NCBI RefSeq assembly: GCF_004362855.1
Contig: NZ_SNXW01000009.1
Span: 62,001-126,000, forward strand
Length of the DNA stretch: 64,000 nucleotides
Direction: 5' to 3'
Source: Aquabacterium commune
GTDB taxonomy: Bacteria > Pseudomonadota > Gammaproteobacteria > Burkholderiales > Burkholderiaceae_C
In this document: positions 62,209 through 64,000 of the stretch, one piece after another
Layout: each line of letters opens with the position of its first letter
Position numbering within the stretch: position 1 is the first letter of the stretch
Translations under genes and position numbers: made by a program
The notes under the pieces: model-generated
What the model saw: the letters and a program-made list of their open reading frames with translations, nothing else
Database searches by the model: none
What the model was told of the DNA's origin: nothing

Positions 62209-63141
62209 ATGCAGATGCGTGGATGGATGAAGGGCGCCGCCGTGGCGCTTGCCGTGGGTGCTGTGGCTGCCGGCTGGATGGCCTCGCAGCGGCCGGGAGG
62301 TCTGGCCAGCATCGCCGGTGCGGCCGCAGGTGGTGGCTGGGGCATGATCCGCCCCGACGAAGCGCCTGCCCCCGCAGACGCCACCGCGCCGGTCACGGCC
62401 AGCCTCAGCGCCGAACAGGTGCGCGTCAAGCTCTTCAAGGAAGGCTCCTTCCAGGGCACAGAACCCTCTGGCAACTGGTGCGTCACCGGCGACAAGCTGG
62501 CGGCCTGCCCCGAGCTGCGCAAGCGATTCGAGTACTACATCCTGGGTCTGGGCGAAGTCACCATCGCCGACATCCGCAACCTCGTTGACGACGAAGCCCG
62601 CCGCGCCCATGGCGACGCACTCGCCAACGCCATCATGGCCATCTGGGACAAGCACTGGCAGGTGCGCACCTACGCCTGGCGCAGCGTCTTCGTGCAGGCC
62701 GACCAGTCCACCTGGCGCCCCGCCTTCGAGGAGCAGCGCCTGGTGCGCCGCCAGATCCTTGGCGAAGACTGGGCCAAAGCCTTCTACGCCGACGACGAAG
62801 CCAAATTCCAGCAGTTCATGGCCCAGGTCGAGTCCGGCCAGCCGCCGCCGCCGGACCCCGGCGAGCCCGTGCCCCAGATGGCACCTGGCAAAGACCCCGC
62901 TGCCGTCCACGCCGAGCGTGTCGCCCGCTACGGCCAGGCCGCCGCCGACCGCCTCTCCAAGGCCGACGAAGAATGGGCCGACTGGGAGCGCCGCCTGGCC
63001 TCGGCCCGCAGCGAGTGGGAGCGCCTGAAGGCCTCGGGCCAGCTGTCCGACCTGCAGCGCAAGCAGGACATGGACGCCTACATCAACGCCAATTTCAAGC
63101 CCGACGAGCACCTGCGGGTGCGCGCCTTGTTGCATCTTTGA
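62209..63141 (+). CDS. lifO: Lipase-specific foldase (Lif), inner-membrane steric chaperone
   Basis: 310 residues. One N-terminal membrane anchor (MKGAAVALAVGAVAAGWMAS), an Ala/Pro/Gly-rich variable linker, then the helical foldase domain. The Lif motif, consensus RxxFDY(F/C)LSAxGE, appears as RKRFEYYILGLGE at 104-116, with Glu for Asp and GL for SA. Helices with WERRLASARSEWERLKASGQ and the end FKPDEHLRVRALLHL complete the family pattern. It activates the lipases encoded upstream in the periplasm before their type II export. ATG 62209 has AAAAGG nine bases upstream. Separated from the lipases by a terminator and a palindrome, so it is probably independently expressed. Confidence 0.93.
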   Translation: MQMRGWMKGAAVALAVGAVAAGWMASQRPGGLASIAGAAAGGGWGMIRPDEAPAPADATAPVTASLSAEQVRVKLFKEGSFQGTEPSGNWCVTGDKLAACPELRKRFEYYILGLGEVTIADIRNLVDDEARRAHGDALANAIMAIWDKHWQVRTYAWRSVFVQADQSTWRPAFEEQRLVRRQILGEDWAKAFYADDEAKFQQFMAQVESGQPPPPDPGEPVPQMAPGKDPAAVHAERVARYGQAAADRLSKADEEWADWERRLASARSEWERLKASGQLSDLQRKQDMDAYINANFKPDEHLRVRALLHL

Positions 63142-63219
63142 AGCACCTCTGAGGCCTCTCTGAGGCACCCCCGAGCCCCTGCCCGGCGCAGGCGGGGCGC
63201 CCGTGCCACAATCCACCGC

Positions 63220-64000
63220 ATGATCGCCGTTGAAGCCACCCTCGCACGCCTGCAAACCGCCCGTGACCTCCTGCTGGCCCCGTACGGGCTGGACGAGTCC
63301 AGCCTGCTGAACGCCCTGCGCGTCATCACCCAGCACCGCGTCGACGACGCCGACCTCTACTTCCAGTACACCCGCAGCGAAGGCTGGAGCCTGGAGGAGG
63401 GCATCGTCAAGTCCGGCAGCTTCGGCATCGACCAGGGCGTGGGCGTGCGCGCCATCGCCGGCGAGAAAACCGCCTTCGCCTACTCCGACGACATCTCCGA
63501 GGCCGCCCTGCTGGACGCCGCCCGCACCGTGCGCACCATCGCTGCCGCCGGCCAGAGCCGCCGCGTCAAAGTCGGCAGCCACCGCGTCGTGCCCAGCCGC
63601 AGCCTCTACGCCTCCTTCGACCCCATCGCCTCCATGGACAGCGCCGCCAAGGTGGCTCTGCTGGAGGACGTCGAGCGCCGCGCCCGCGCCAAAGACCCGC
63701 GCATCGTGCAGGTCATGGCCGGCCTGGGCTGCGAGTACGACGTCGTCATGGTGGCCCGCGCCAATGGCGTGCTGGCCGCCGACGTGCGCCCCCTCATCCG
63801 CCTGTCCGTCACCGTGATCGCCGAGCAAAACGGCCGCCGAGAAGTGGGCTCCGGCGGGGGCGGTGGCCGCCACGACCTGGCCTATTTCACGCCCGAGATC
63901 GTCCAGACCTACGTGGACCAGGCCGCGCACGCCGCCCTGGTCAACCTCGAAGCCCGCCCGGCACCGGCCGGCGAAATGACCGTCGTGCTCGGCAGTGGCT
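63220..64000 (+). CDS. tldD: TldD metalloprotease subunit, 3' end beyond window edge
   Basis: The first 260 residues of TldD, the partner of TldE/PmbA in the heterodimeric zinc protease that degrades unfolded peptides and matures some peptide antibiotics. Seen: ADLYFQYTRSEGWSLEEGIV, GSFGIDQGVGVRAIAGEKTA, FAYSDDI, VLAADVRPLIRLSVTVIAEQ and GSGGGGGRHDL, all strongly TldD-like. The zinc-binding HExxxH region would follow but is past the right edge. ATG 63220; the 78-base gap upstream has CTCTGAGGC repeats but no clear promoter. Confidence 0.95.
   Translation, partial: MIAVEATLARLQTARDLLLAPYGLDESSLLNALRVITQHRVDDADLYFQYTRSEGWSLEEGIVKSGSFGIDQGVGVRAIAGEKTAFAYSDDISEAALLDAARTVRTIAAAGQSRRVKVGSHRVVPSRSLYASFDPIASMDSAAKVALLEDVERRARAKDPRIVQVMAGLGCEYDVVMVARANGVLAADVRPLIRLSVTVIAEQNGRREVGSGGGGGRHDLAYFTPEIVQTYVDQAAHAALVNLEARPAPAGEMTVVLGSG

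Noticed and set aside
1-64000. CRISPR arrays, tRNA/rRNA genes, insertion sequences, prophage or integrase genes
   Set aside because: No regularly spaced repeats, cloverleaf-like sequences, transposase or phage motifs were recognised on either strand.

Overview
The window is GC-rich, densely coded chromosomal DNA of a Gram-negative betaproteobacterium. It is most likely a Burkholderiales member of the Aquabacterium/Rubrivivax/Ideonella kind. The evidence is the gene order (RNase II-like/TonB-like/aroE; yggS facing pilT-CNB-pilU; rsmI facing yraN-SIS-BON), a DUF1840 gene, an EpsA-type PEP-CTERM regulator, and subfamily I.1/I.2 lipases with a foldase. The genus is inference. No rRNA, tRNA, IS element, CRISPR array or prophage was seen.

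Layout. 1-5672 (minus strand): glpQ-like lipoprotein, YqiA-like esterase, RNase II-like protein, TonB-like protein and aroE (cut by the left edge). 5673-5856: a divergent intergenic region with a well-formed Pho box. 5857-15644: a compact, translationally coupled operon for an atypical type II secretion/MSHA-like machine: GspG, GspF, GspE, PilN/GspL-like, PilO/GspM-like and PilP/GspC-like proteins, a lipoprotein secretin with TPR and cohesin-like ends, and three more pseudopilins. 15720-20099: epsA-like regulator, ankyrin protein, PEP-CTERM protein and a secreted phosphate-binding-like protein, separated by hairpins and terminators. 20209-39402: a two-partner secretion pair (TpsB and a 3,859-residue TpsA with a DUF3739-type end), then a DUF2341-LamG-ExbB fusion, two ExbD, a TonB, a porin and a periplasmic coiled-coil protein. 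39448-47546: DUF1840, a histidine phosphatase, a tripartite RND efflux pump and ubiA. 47592-53364 (minus): TPR/glycosyltransferase, proC, a hybrid kinase and LuxR-type regulator pair, and yggS. 53403-57186: pilT, a cyclic-nucleotide-binding protein, pilU and a beta-hydroxyacid dehydrogenase. 57210-58856 (minus): BON lipoprotein, SIS protein, yraN. 58840-64000: rsmI, two tandem secreted lipases, their foldase and tldD (cut by the right edge).

How it fits together. The most interesting block is 4416-39402. A Pho box precedes the secretion operon and lies beside glpQ; downstream sit a PBP-like secreted protein, a giant TPS exoprotein and a dedicated Ton motor. This resembles in content the Pho-linked vreARI/hxc/pdt region of Pseudomonas aeruginosa (Hxc type II system with a lipoprotein secretin, PdtA/PdtB, ExbB2/ExbD2), but the parts differ: an MSHA-like assembly platform, a secretin with a cohesin-like end, and an ExbB fused to DUF2341 and LamG modules. 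I propose a phosphate-starvation cell-surface/secretion program; that is inference. The tandem lipases at 60-62 kb belong to a family normally exported by type II secretion, so they are candidate cargo for this or another T2SS.
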